Shown here: piece by piece, positions 51,451-59,602 of the stretch
Position numbering within the stretch: position 1 is the first letter of the stretch
Layout: each line of letters begins with the position of its first letter
From: Anaerolineae bacterium
GTDB taxonomy: Bacteria; Chloroflexota; Anaerolineae; Anaerolineales; Villigracilaceae
Assembly: GCA_021324435.1 (NCBI GenBank)
Contig: JAJPIZ010000025.1
Span: forward strand, 62,001-126,000
DNA: 64,000 nt
Reading direction: 5' to 3'
Translations under genes and position numbers: made by a program
Notes under the pieces: model-generated
The model's input: the letters and a program-made list of their open reading frames with translations, nothing else
What the model was told of the DNA's origin: nothing
Database searches by the model: none

Positions 51451-52104
51451 TTATTTTTTCTCATCCTCACAACAATCATCCATCCCCTCCGCCTTTTCAA
51501 AGGACTCTTTGCCCTCGTTGTACGAGAAATAGATCAACCCAATCGCGCCGAGGCTATCGGCAAAGCCAAAGCCCGTGAACTGATAAATCAAACTGGCCGC
51601 CAGCAAAATCAGCGACATGTAAATGCAGACCATTGTGCAATTTGCGTCCGCCAGAATCGGCGCGGAGTTGAGGGCGCGGCCCACTTTGCGCTTGCCTGTG
51701 ACCAATGCCCACATGCTGGCAATCGAAATCAGCGAGATGATCGTGCCGCTGAGCGTCGCGGTCGGTTTGTGGCCGGTGAGCAAGTTGTAAACGGCGGTGA
51801 TGAACAGTCCCGCCACGAGCAGATAAAAACTCCAGCCCGTGACGCGGAGCGCGGTGCGCTCAAATTGCCCGCGCGGGGTATCGGGATGCTGACGGATGCG
51901 AAGCACCATCGCCAGAATCCCGATGCCGGACATGACCTCGATGAACGAGTCCACGCCGAAGCCGAAGAGAGTTAGCGCTTCATCCTGCGCGCCGAAGTAG
52001 ACCGAAACCAGTCCCTCCAGCAGATTGTAGAGAATCGTAAGGATCGCCAGCCACAGGGCGTAAGTGTAGTAGCGATTGGTGGATGATTGAGTCAGTGTGG
52101 TCAT
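51451..52104 (-). CDS. CDF-like cation transporter without the C-terminal domain
   Basis: 217 residues with five or six helices. The cation-efflux core is recognisable: EGLVSVYFGAQDEALTLFGFGVDSFIEVMSG near 34-65 (DxxxE-type site) and ADANCTMVCIYMSLILLAASL near 154-175, then DSLGAIGLIYFSYNEGKESFEKA. A normal CDF has His/Asp in both sites; here two Cys sit in the second (CTMVC). The cytosolic C-terminal dimerisation domain is absent, and the chain ends in DDCCEDEKK, which may bind metal. Substrate unknown. AGGAG precedes the ATG at 52104. Confidence 0.78.
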   Translation of the reverse strand: MTTLTQSSTNRYYTYALWLAILTILYNLLEGLVSVYFGAQDEALTLFGFGVDSFIEVMSGIGILAMVLRIRQHPDTPRGQFERTALRVTGWSFYLLVAGLFITAVYNLLTGHKPTATLSGTIISLISIASMWALVTGKRKVGRALNSAPILADANCTMVCIYMSLILLAASLIYQFTGFGFADSLGAIGLIYFSYNEGKESFEKAEGMDDCCEDEKK

Positions 52105-52125
52105 GGATACTCCTAAAGATTGAAG

Positions 52126-52238
52126 TGTCACCCCGAGTTTCGCCCTGAGCGAAGTCGAAGGGGAAGCGAAGGGTCTCGTTCTTTTGTTCCATGAGACTCT
52201 TCGGTCGCTAGCCTTCGGCGGCTTCCTCAGAGTGACAC
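52126..52238. repeat. Inverted repeat GTGTCACCCCGAG ... CTCAGAGTGACAC
   Basis: The outer arms GTGTCACCCCGAG and CTCAGAGTGACACC pair with mismatches. The inside holds GAAGCGAAGGGTCTC and GAGACTCTTCGGTCGC arms. It belongs to the CCCTGAGCGAAGTCGAAGGG-type class of repeats. It separates the transporter from the aminotransferase. Confidence 0.68.
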
Positions 52239-52240
52239 CA

Positions 52241-53362
52241 TCACTTCAACAACTCCCTCAGTGCCGCGAGGAGGAGCGTGATGTTTTCTTTGCGACTCGA
52301 ATAACCCATCAGCCCGATACGCCAGACCTGATCCTTCAGCGCGCCGAAGCCTGCCGCGATTTCGATATTGTACTCGTTCAACAGCCGCGCGCGTACCTGA
52401 TGCGGGTCGCATCCAGCCGGGACTTTGGCCGTGGTCAGCATGGGCAGGCGATACTCCACCGGAATGAACGGCGGGATGTCCATGTCCTCGAGTCCATTCC
52501 ACAACATTTCGGCATTGGCGCGCAAGCGGGCAAATGTGGACTCCAATCCCTCCTCGGCGATCACTCGCAATCCCTCGCGCAAGCCAAAATGCAAACTAGC
52601 TGAAGCGGTGTGATGGTAACCGTGCCCGCCGCCCCAGTAATTTGCATATTGTTTCAGGTCGAGATAAAACGAACTGACCGGCGATTTACGATTTTCGATG
52701 GCCGATCTTGCGCGTGGCCCGACTGTGATCGGCGCGAGCCCCGACGGCGCGCCGAGGTTCTTTTGCGAGCCGGAGTAGGCCATGTCAATTTCCCATTCGT
52801 CAATCTTGACCGGAATCCCACCCAGCGATGTGACGGTATCCAGCACGATCAGCGCGCCGTGTTTGTGGGCCACGGCGGCGATCTCTTGGATGTGCAACTG
52901 TTCCGCGCCGGTGGATGTTTCGGCGTGGACAATCGTCATCAGTTTGTATTTCTTCTTTTTCAGCGCAGATTCGATTTCGTCCACGCTGAAGATCTGGCCA
53001 AGCGGCTTTTCGATTCGGTCCACGCTCGCGCCAAGTCGTTCCGCAATTTCCGCCAGCCGCGCGCCGAAGTATCCATGAATGCAGGCCAGCACGGAATCGC
53101 CCGGCTCGATCAAATTCGTCAGCGCGGCCTCCATGCCGGAAGTCCCTGTGCCGGAGAGGGCGAAGGTCCATTCGTTTTTGGTCTGGAACACGTATCGAAG
53201 AAGTTCCTGTTCTTCGCCGTAGATTTTTAGCAACTCCGGGTCGAGGTGGCCGAGAGTCGGGGCGCTCAAAGCGCGGACAACGCGCGGGTGGGTCATGCCC
53301 GGCCCGGGTCCAAGCAGGATGCGGGTGGGCGGATTCAAATCTGGGAAACGAGGGGTAGTCAT
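52241..53362 (-). CDS. Alanine-glyoxylate aminotransferase family protein
   Basis: PLP enzyme (class V fold) of 373 residues that moves an amino group between small amino acids and glyoxylate or pyruvate. The start RILLGPGPGMTHPRV is typical, SGTGTSGMEAAL near 70 holds the phosphate loop, HAETSTGAE near 146 and LDTVTSLGGIPV near 174 the cofactor Asp, and GSQKNLGAPSG has Lys 201 for the Schiff base. Serine-glyoxylate, alanine-glyoxylate and serine-pyruvate activities cannot be told apart. No operon partner is seen. Confidence 0.9.
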   Translation of the reverse strand: MTTPRFPDLNPPTRILLGPGPGMTHPRVVRALSAPTLGHLDPELLKIYGEEQELLRYVFQTKNEWTFALSGTGTSGMEAALTNLIEPGDSVLACIHGYFGARLAEIAERLGASVDRIEKPLGQIFSVDEIESALKKKKYKLMTIVHAETSTGAEQLHIQEIAAVAHKHGALIVLDTVTSLGGIPVKIDEWEIDMAYSGSQKNLGAPSGLAPITVGPRARSAIENRKSPVSSFYLDLKQYANYWGGGHGYHHTASASLHFGLREGLRVIAEEGLESTFARLRANAEMLWNGLEDMDIPPFIPVEYRLPMLTTAKVPAGCDPHQVRARLLNEYNIEIAAGFGALKDQVWRIGLMGYSSRKENITLLLAALRELLK

Positions 53363-53549
53363 GTTGGCTTATCCTGTTGGGAGTTTTTTTCCAAGTGTAC
53401 AGCAGAATGTGTTCGCCGTGTGTTTGACTCCGAGCGCAAGTCAAAATGATTACTAAGCGCATCCAAAATGGGTGATTAAAGGCAATTACGAAAAACATAG
53501 GGCGATGACATAATCACAACCATTCGCCAATGGTTGCGAAAGGAGAAAA

Positions 53550-53948
53550 ATGAAAAAATTTGCTGTTTTCTTAATCGTTGTCTTGAGCCTTTCGTTCGTG
53601 CTGTCCGCATGTGGCCCCAAGACCACCACTTTGAATGTAGTGGTGAATGATTTTAGTTATACTCCCAACACATTCACCGTTCCCGCGGGCGCGCCCGTGA
53701 ATCTCGTCGTCAAGAACGATGGATCTGTCGAGCACGAATTCGCCATCATGAAGAAAGGCACTTCCGTGACCCCGCCGTTCGGCGACAAGGACGAAGGCAA
53801 CATCTTTTGGGAGCTGGATGAGATTGGCCCGGGCACGACCAAGACCGGAACCTTTACGGCTCCGACCGAACCCGGGGAATATGAGGTAGTCTGCGGTCTG
53901 GCTGGGCACATCGAAAAAGGCATGGTCGCTACATTAATCGTCAAATAA
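53550..53948 (+). CDS. Cupredoxin lipoprotein 1
   Basis: 132 residues. Lipobox LSAC (Cys 21), then a plastocyanin-like beta domain with the type I copper set His 62, Cys 115, His 120 and Met 125 (VEHEF, VVCGLAGHIEKGM). It probably carries electrons or buffers copper on the outer membrane face. AAAGGAG precedes the ATG; a possible -10 (CATAAT) lies about 40 bases upstream. Paralog of the next gene. Confidence 0.9.
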   Translation: MKKFAVFLIVVLSLSFVLSACGPKTTTLNVVVNDFSYTPNTFTVPAGAPVNLVVKNDGSVEHEFAIMKKGTSVTPPFGDKDEGNIFWELDEIGPGTTKTGTFTAPTEPGEYEVVCGLAGHIEKGMVATLIVK

Positions 53949-53971
53949 AAATCGAAACACGTTCAATTCAT

Positions 53972-54003
53972 AACTTCCCACGCTCGCGGTGGGAAGTTTG
54001 ATT
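53972..54003 (+). terminator. Terminator after cupredoxin 1
   Basis: AACTTCCCAC (53972-53981) and GTGGGAAGTT (53989-53998) form a ten-pair stem followed by TGATTCTT. Confidence 0.75.
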
Positions 54004-54095
54004 CTTAGGATTAGATAAAAACATAAATACACCAAGGTATTGATTTATGCGGTTTTTTCTGCTATGCTCCTCCGCTGGAAGGAGAGAAATTACCA

Positions 54096-54509
54096 ATGAA
54101 GAAAATCCTGTTTGTTTTCGCGCTAAGTCTTGCGCTGACCCTGAGTGGATGCGGCGGCGCGGGCGGCGGCGCATCGAAGTCCATAAATGTTACGCTGACC
54201 GACTTTCAGTTCAGCCCGAACACGTTCACGGTCCCGGCGGGAGCGCAAATCTCGTTCAGCGCCACAAACAATGGCGCGGTCCAACACAGTTTTGTTGTAA
54301 TGAAACTAGACTCCAAGGTGCAAACCCATTTCACCGAGGCCGATAAAGCGAATGTGTTCTGGGAGAAACTCGCCATTCAACCCGGCCAAACCGTCACCGA
54401 CTCGTTCACCGCGCCGACCGAGCCGGGCGAATATGAAATTGTGTGCGAAGTCGGCGGTCACTTTGAAGCGGGCATGGTCGCCAAGTTGATCGTGGTGCAA
54501 CAACCCTGA
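54096..54509 (+). CDS. Cupredoxin lipoprotein 2
   Basis: 137 residues. Lipobox LSGC (Cys 19), a short Gly/Ala linker, and a domain nearly parallel to the previous protein (DFQFSPNTFTVPAGA against DFSYTPNTFTVPAGA). Copper ligands His 64, Cys 117, His 122 and Met 127 are all kept. A tandem duplicate with its own GGAGAG site; the terminator between the two suggests separate expression. Confidence 0.9.
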   Translation: MKKILFVFALSLALTLSGCGGAGGGASKSINVTLTDFQFSPNTFTVPAGAQISFSATNNGAVQHSFVVMKLDSKVQTHFTEADKANVFWEKLAIQPGQTVTDSFTAPTEPGEYEIVCEVGGHFEAGMVAKLIVVQQP

Positions 54510-54524
54510 TCAAATTTCTTTGGG

Positions 54525-54530
54525 TACAAT
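54525..54530 (+). promoter_or_regulatory. -10 box six bases before the methyltransferase GTG (leaderless candidate)
   Basis: TACAAT, then GGGGTC, then GTG at 54537. GGGG could weakly mimic a ribosome site but is too close to the start. Confidence 0.55.
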
Positions 54531-54536
54531 GGGGTC

Positions 54537-55334
54537 GTGAATCAATTTCTGATTACCAGCCTGTCCAATCCGCTTGTCAAAAAAGTGCGCGCACTGCGTC
54601 AACGCAAGGCGCGCACTGAGTCAGGCCTGTTTCTCGTGGAAGGGATTCATCATGTCGGCGAAGCCGTGGAAGCAGGATGGGATATCGAGACGATTCTTTA
54701 CGCGCCGGATAATTTGACCAGTGACTTTGCGCGAGACTTGGTTTCCCGCCTCGCGACCGCCCCGCAAGCGGTCTCCGCGCAAGTGATGGAATCATTGGCT
54801 GATAAAGAAAACCCGCAAGGCATCCTCGCCATCGTTCGACAGCGACAAACGAAAATTGCTGATCTCAAATCAATTCGTTGCGGCGCGGCGCTTGTCTCGC
54901 CGCAGGACCCCGGCAACGTTGGGACAATTCTCCGCACGCTCGATGCTGTCGGCGCGGACGCGCTCTTCCTGCTCGACGGCGGCGTGGACCCGTATCATCC
55001 CACCTCCGTCCGCGCCAGCATGGGGACGATCTTTTGGAAACCAATCGCGCAAACCTCGTTCGATGATTTTGTGGATTGGACGCGCCGCGGCAGGTATCAC
55101 TTGATTGGCACTTCATCTCATGCTTCGACCGATTATCGCTCATTCACCCCAACATCGCCGTTCATCCTTCTGCTTGGCAGTGAGCAAAAAGGACTTTCGC
55201 CCGAACAGATCAACGCTTGCAATGCGACGATTTCCCTGCCGATGCGCGGGCGCGCCAGTTCGTTGAATCTGGCCGTCGCCGCGGGGATTTTGCTGTATCA
55301 ATTTGCAGATCACGCTGAGAAATATTCTCAATAA
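54537..55334 (+). CDS. TrmH/SpoU family RNA 2'-O-methyltransferase
   Basis: 265 residues. The N-terminal substrate-binding part (ITSLSNPLVKKVRALRQRKARTESGLFLVEG) is followed by the SPOUT knot with the three SpoU motifs: VSPQDPGNVGTILRTLDAVGADALFLLDGG near 120-150, GSEQKGLSPEQ near 217 and LPMRGRASSLNLAVAAGILLYQ near 235-256. Target is probably 23S rRNA or tRNA ribose; the subgroup is not fixed. GTG start. Confidence 0.92.
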   Translation: MNQFLITSLSNPLVKKVRALRQRKARTESGLFLVEGIHHVGEAVEAGWDIETILYAPDNLTSDFARDLVSRLATAPQAVSAQVMESLADKENPQGILAIVRQRQTKIADLKSIRCGAALVSPQDPGNVGTILRTLDAVGADALFLLDGGVDPYHPTSVRASMGTIFWKPIAQTSFDDFVDWTRRGRYHLIGTSSHASTDYRSFTPTSPFILLLGSEQKGLSPEQINACNATISLPMRGRASSLNLAVAAGILLYQFADHAEKYSQ

Positions 55335-55338
55335 ATCA

Positions 55339-55369
55339 AGAGACCCTCTCATCCCGAGCGGGTCTCTTT
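55339..55369. terminator. Terminator between convergent genes
   Basis: AAGAGACCC (55339-55347) pairs with GGGTCTCTT (55361-55369). The T-run is short on both strands. It lies between the methyltransferase stop and the small acidic protein gene. Confidence 0.7.
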
Positions 55370-55389
55370 GTGCAGTTATTCAATTGATT

Positions 55390-55617
55390 CTATAACTCGT
55401 CTTCGTCTTCGTCCCAGGCTTCTTCTTCCTCGTCTTCTTCTTCATCGTCATCCCATTCATCACCCTCTTCCTCTTCATCCCATTCCTCGTCCGCGGCCTC
55501 GTCGGTCGGGGAATACGTGGCGCATCCCGTATCGGGGTCTATCTCCACTGCGGCGGCAGAACAGTATCCTTCGTCGAGGAAGACACAATCTGCGTAGTGA
55601 CATCGAATGCGGGCCAT
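55390..55617 (-). CDS. Small Cys-rich protein with long acidic tail
   Basis: 75 residues. The first 35 hold four Cys (RCHYADC, YCSAAA, TGC), a possible zinc or metal knot loosely like DUF1540. The rest is almost only Glu, Asp and Trp (EEWDEEEEGDEWDDDEEE and on). No family was assigned. AGGAGG lies six bases before the ATG. It is ten bases downstream of the VKOR gene, so the three genes moeA, VKOR and this one form a likely operon. Confidence 0.78.
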   Translation of the reverse strand: MARIRCHYADCVFLDEGYCSAAAVEIDPDTGCATYSPTDEAADEEWDEEEEGDEWDDDEEEDEEEEAWDEDEDEL

Positions 55618-55627
55618 GAAGCTCCTC

Positions 55628-56071
55628 CTAATTTGTGGGCTGGCGTACCAGCCGAATCACTGAAAGTATAAAAAGTATGGTCATTGTGATCTGCGATGTA
55701 ACGCAAAACGGGCAGTAGGCACGGATCAGCGCGGTTTCAACGTAGATCAGATAAAGCGTGAATAGAAATCCGAAAAGCGCAAGCCCGAAGACAATCATCG
55801 TTCCATTTTTCTTCAGAAATCCACTGCGGTTTTCAAATAAAAGAAGAACGAGAATGGTTAGGTATCCTCCAACACCGATCACAGCCACGGGAACGCCGTT
55901 TACTTCCGAATAAACGCTGGCATTGACCGTCGCGCAATCTCCGCTTCCCAAGCACATGCTGTTGTTTTCTGTCAATTTGTAGACGGTCATGTAAGCCGAT
56001 ACAAGAACGCCCAGAACGGACAGGGCAATCGAGATTCGATACAACCATTTGTTCATCAATGTCTGCCTCAT
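55628..56071 (-). CDS. Vitamin K epoxide reductase (VKOR) family protein
   Basis: 147 residues and four helices. It reoxidises a disulfide-forming partner using quinone. The loop pair Cys 40 and Cys 46 (CLGSGDC) and the active CxxC Cys 120-Pro-Phe-Cys 123 are present, with SEVNGVPVAVIGVGGY between them. No fused thioredoxin domain. The start overlaps the moeA stop (ATGA). Disulfide supply would serve the Cys-containing exported proteins nearby. Confidence 0.92.
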   Translation of the reverse strand: MRQTLMNKWLYRISIALSVLGVLVSAYMTVYKLTENNSMCLGSGDCATVNASVYSEVNGVPVAVIGVGGYLTILVLLLFENRSGFLKKNGTMIVFGLALFGFLFTLYLIYVETALIRAYCPFCVTSQITMTILFILSVIRLVRQPTN

Positions 56072-57297
56072 ATCAACCAGGCGTCTATCTGGTCGCCAAT
56101 GGCAAGCGATTTTACACCAGCGGGCACGATAAGTAAAGCGTTTGCCTGAACAAGTGAAAGTAAATTGCCAGACCCCTGATGGCCGGTCAATTTTGCGGAT
56201 AAAACTCCATCGCGTTCTTCGACAATTGCGCGCAGATAACTTTCGCGCCCATCGGACTCTATTGCTTCAGCGAGTCTCACCTTGACCTTTGATCGGGCCA
56301 CCGTTTTCAAACCGGCCAGTCGGCCCAAAGCGGGACGCACGAAAACTTCAAACCCAACGAAGGCCGACACAGGATTTCCTGGCAATCCGATAAATCGCAC
56401 ACCGCGATATTCGCCGAAAGCCAGCGGTTTGCCCGGCCTCATGTTCACGCGCCAGAAATCCAACTTGCCATTCGACTCGATAATATCTTTGACAAAATCG
56501 AACGCGCCCACGCTGACTCCCGCAGTGGAAATAATTGCATCTGCGTTCATGCCGATGGCCTGGTCAAATAGGAACTGAATTACTTCACGGCTATCCGGCG
56601 CGATGCCGAGCGGCAGGACCTCGCATCCCGCCTCTGCAATCAAAGCCGCGATGGTGTATGAATTTGTATCTCTGATCTTGCCGGGTTCGAGGGGCAGCTC
56701 GACCGGCGTCAGTTCATCTCCGCTTGAAAGCAAAGCGACGCGCGGCTTTCGGAACACAGCCACGTTTGCCACGCCCAACATCGCGAGCAGACCCAAATCC
56801 TGTGGACGCAATTTGTGTCCCGCGAATAAAACCTTGCGACCTCTTTTCACGTCCATGCCGCGCGTGCGGATGTTTTCACCGCTCTTGATTTTCTTGAAGG
56901 CTTTTACTTTTTCCGGCGCGGCCAGCCCCGACGCACCGTGATCGAAATCGGTGTCTTCGACCATGATGACCGCATCCGCGCCTTTGGGGATCGGCGCGCC
57001 GGTCATGATGCGCGCCGCCTGTCCTGGCGCGAGGGTGATGTTCGGTGCGGAACCGGCGGGTATATCGGCGACCACGCTCAAAGTCCGGGGGGATGCGGCG
57101 CTTGCATCAACCAGATCGCGCGCCTGAACCGCGAAGCCATCCACAGATGAATTGTCGAAGAGGGGGAGGTCCGAAGAAAGAATGTCCGCGGCGAGGACGC
57201 GTCCCGCGCACTGATTCAGAGACAGCGTTTCAGTCTCGGTTGGTTTGAAATGATGGATGATGCGCTCTTGCGCCTCTTGCACACTGAGCAAAGACAT
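56068..57297 (-). CDS. moeA: Molybdopterin molybdenumtransferase MoeA
   Basis: Inserts molybdate into adenylated molybdopterin. 409 residues. VRAFDNSSVDGFAV-like sequence (PLFDNSSVDGFAVQA near 44), IMTGAPIPKGADAVIMVED near 96-115, LLSSGDELTPVE near 190, DTNSYTIAAL near 210 and STAGVSVGAFDFVKDII near 258 mark the domains, and FIGLPGNPVSAFVGFEVF near 303 is the MPT-binding site. Implies molybdoenzymes elsewhere in the genome. No other cofactor genes are adjacent. Confidence 0.95.
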   Translation of the reverse strand: MSLLSVQEAQERIIHHFKPTETETLSLNQCAGRVLAADILSSDLPLFDNSSVDGFAVQARDLVDASAASPRTLSVVADIPAGSAPNITLAPGQAARIMTGAPIPKGADAVIMVEDTDFDHGASGLAAPEKVKAFKKIKSGENIRTRGMDVKRGRKVLFAGHKLRPQDLGLLAMLGVANVAVFRKPRVALLSSGDELTPVELPLEPGKIRDTNSYTIAALIAEAGCEVLPLGIAPDSREVIQFLFDQAIGMNADAIISTAGVSVGAFDFVKDIIESNGKLDFWRVNMRPGKPLAFGEYRGVRFIGLPGNPVSAFVGFEVFVRPALGRLAGLKTVARSKVKVRLAEAIESDGRESYLRAIVEERDGVLSAKLTGHQGSGNLLSLVQANALLIVPAGVKSLAIGDQIDAWLI

Positions 57298-57325
57298 TTC
57301 TAAAAAGCGGGCGCATTATACCACC

Positions 57326-59548
57326 TCACCCGCTAACTCTGTGCGCTTCAGTTACGTTTGGAACGTTCTCGAGTTTGGTGAGTATCTTGCTGAGTTGAGA
57401 AATATCCTGCACTTCGACGATCAATCTCAGTTCTGCCAGGCTTCGATTTACATTCACCTTCACATCCGCGATGTTCACGCCTTCGTCATCGAGAAGGTTG
57501 GAAATGTCGCCCATCAAGCCCTGGCGATCATAGGCTCGAATGCGAATCGAAACCGGATACGTGCGGACCTGCGTTCCCCAGTCCACGCGCACGAGGCGCT
57601 CGCGGTCCTGCAAACCGAGCCGCAGAATGTTTGGACAGTCCTGCCGATGAATGGTCGCGCCGCGCCCGCGTGTGATGTAACCGATGATCTGATCGCCGGG
57701 CGCGGGATGACAACACTTGCCCATTGTTGTTAGCAGACCTTTTAAGCCCACCACATTGACTGCATCGGTAACTGTCTGTTCTGTTGTAGGCGCGCCTGCA
57801 GTAAGAAGGTTGGCGTTTTCTTCTCTCTGAGAAATTTCGTGAATGATCTTACTGACCGACAAATCGCCTGTGCCGAGGTCAACGAACATTTCCTCCGGTG
57901 CTTTGTAGCCGAAGTCGCGCGCCATCTTTTCAAAGTTGGTTTCGGGAATGCCAAGCCTTTGCAGTTCGCGCTCGAGCAGTAAGCGTCCCTGCGAAAGATT
58001 TTGCTGATAGTCTTCCTTCTTGAACCACAAACGGATTTTGGATTTGGCGCGCTGAGTCTTGACCAACCCGAGATTCGAATTCAACCAATCGCGGCTTGGC
58101 CCGCCCCGCTTCGCGGTCAGGATTTCGACCTGGTCGCCGGTTTTCAGTTCGTGATACAACGGGACGAGTTTTCCGTTGACTTTCGCGCCGCGGCAACGGT
58201 GACCGATGTCTGTGTGGACGTGATAGGCAAAGTCAATCGGCGTGGAGCGCGCCGGCAGGTCAATGATGTCGCCGCGCGGGGTGAAGACATACACGCGATC
58301 CTGGAACACGTCCGAACGCATTGACTCAACGAATTCCGTCGCGTCGTTCACGTCTGAGCGCCATTCCATCATGTTGCGGAGCCAGTTGATGCGTTGCTCG
58401 TAGGATTTGTCGCGCTTTGTGCCTTCCTTGTAACGCCAGTGCGCGGCGATGCCATACTCCGCGTTCTGATGCATTTCAAAGGTTCGAATCTGAACTTCCA
58501 GCGGCTTGCCGTCATCCCATATCACCGCGGTATGCAGGGACTGATAAAAATTATCCTTCGGCGCGGCGATGTAGTCATCGAATTCGCCGGGGATCGGACG
58601 CCAATGAGTGTGGATCAGGCCGAGGGCAGTGTAGCAGGCCGCCACGTCCGGGACGATGAGGCGGACCGCGCGCACATCACGCACAGACTCGAAGGCTTTT
58701 CCTTTTTCCTGCATCTTTTTGTAGATCGAATAAATATGTTTTGGCCGCCCGCTGAGTTCCACCTTGATGTTGTGTTCGTCGAATAATTTTTTCAGGCTTT
58801 CGATGATGGCTTGAATCTGTGCCTCGCGGTCGGGCCGGCGTTCCGCGAGTTGCTCTGCGATTTCCTTGTATTTCTCAGGGTTGACGTAACGGAAGGCGAG
58901 GTCTTCGAGTTCCCACTTGATTTGCCAGATGCCGAGGCGGTTGGCGAGGGGAGCAAAAATATCGAGCGTTTGCTGGGCAATGCGTTTGCGCTTGCTTTCC
59001 GGCATGTGGCCCAGCGTACGCATGTTGTGGAGGCGGTCTGCCAGCTTGATCAACACCACGCGGACATCGTCGCCCATGGCAAGGAATGTCTTGCGCAGAG
59101 TCTCCGAAGCCATGTCTGGGCGGCGGCCAAGACTCGCGGCCTTCGCTTCAGGCTCGGAAGCGCCGCCGTGATTCTTTTCCGCGTGTTGATCGTCGCGCGA
59201 GACACGCGGCAGGTTGGTCAGCTTGGTGACACCGTCTACGAGATTCGCAACCACGTCACCAAAGTCATTTTGTATATCGTTTAGCGTGACGGTCGTATCC
59301 TCGACGGTATCGTGCAAGAGTCCCGCGGCCAGAACCTCCGGCGGGACGCGTAGTTCGGCCAGGATTTGCGCGACGGCCAGGCAGTGATTGATGTACGGCT
59401 CACCCGAGATGCGTTTTTGATCCCGATGCGCTTCCTCTGCCACGCGATACGCGCGCTGGATTAATTCCTTGTCTGCTAGGCTGTAGGTTTCAGGGAGTTG
59501 TTCCAGCAATTTTTCCAGGGGAATGGCAGGCGTGGTGGCCGATTTCAT
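57326..59548 (-). CDS. rel: Bifunctional (p)ppGpp synthetase/hydrolase Rel
   Basis: Stringent-response enzyme of 740 residues. The hydrolase HD domain has YINHCLAVAQIL near 52 and LLHDTVEDT at 78-85, both intact. An extra stretch of about 24 residues (126-150) lies before LRKTFLAMGDDVRVVLIKLADRLHNMRTL. The synthetase has RPKHIYSIYKKM near 258, DVRAVRLIVPD near 280 and EVQIRTFEMHQNAEYGIAAHW near 352. TGS begins near 423 (VYVFTPRGDIIDLP) and ACT covers the last 75 residues. The ATG start has no strong ribosome site. Confidence 0.95.
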   Translation of the reverse strand: MKSATTPAIPLEKLLEQLPETYSLADKELIQRAYRVAEEAHRDQKRISGEPYINHCLAVAQILAELRVPPEVLAAGLLHDTVEDTTVTLNDIQNDFGDVVANLVDGVTKLTNLPRVSRDDQHAEKNHGGASEPEAKAASLGRRPDMASETLRKTFLAMGDDVRVVLIKLADRLHNMRTLGHMPESKRKRIAQQTLDIFAPLANRLGIWQIKWELEDLAFRYVNPEKYKEIAEQLAERRPDREAQIQAIIESLKKLFDEHNIKVELSGRPKHIYSIYKKMQEKGKAFESVRDVRAVRLIVPDVAACYTALGLIHTHWRPIPGEFDDYIAAPKDNFYQSLHTAVIWDDGKPLEVQIRTFEMHQNAEYGIAAHWRYKEGTKRDKSYEQRINWLRNMMEWRSDVNDATEFVESMRSDVFQDRVYVFTPRGDIIDLPARSTPIDFAYHVHTDIGHRCRGAKVNGKLVPLYHELKTGDQVEILTAKRGGPSRDWLNSNLGLVKTQRAKSKIRLWFKKEDYQQNLSQGRLLLERELQRLGIPETNFEKMARDFGYKAPEEMFVDLGTGDLSVSKIIHEISQREENANLLTAGAPTTEQTVTDAVNVVGLKGLLTTMGKCCHPAPGDQIIGYITRGRGATIHRQDCPNILRLGLQDRERLVRVDWGTQVRTYPVSIRIRAYDRQGLMGDISNLLDDEGVNIADVKVNVNRSLAELRLIVEVQDISQLSKILTKLENVPNVTEAHRVSG

Positions 59549-59602
59549 CCCCTCTATTTTACTGTACGTCGGAATTTTTCAATCTTCTTGATTGCTCGCT
59601 GC

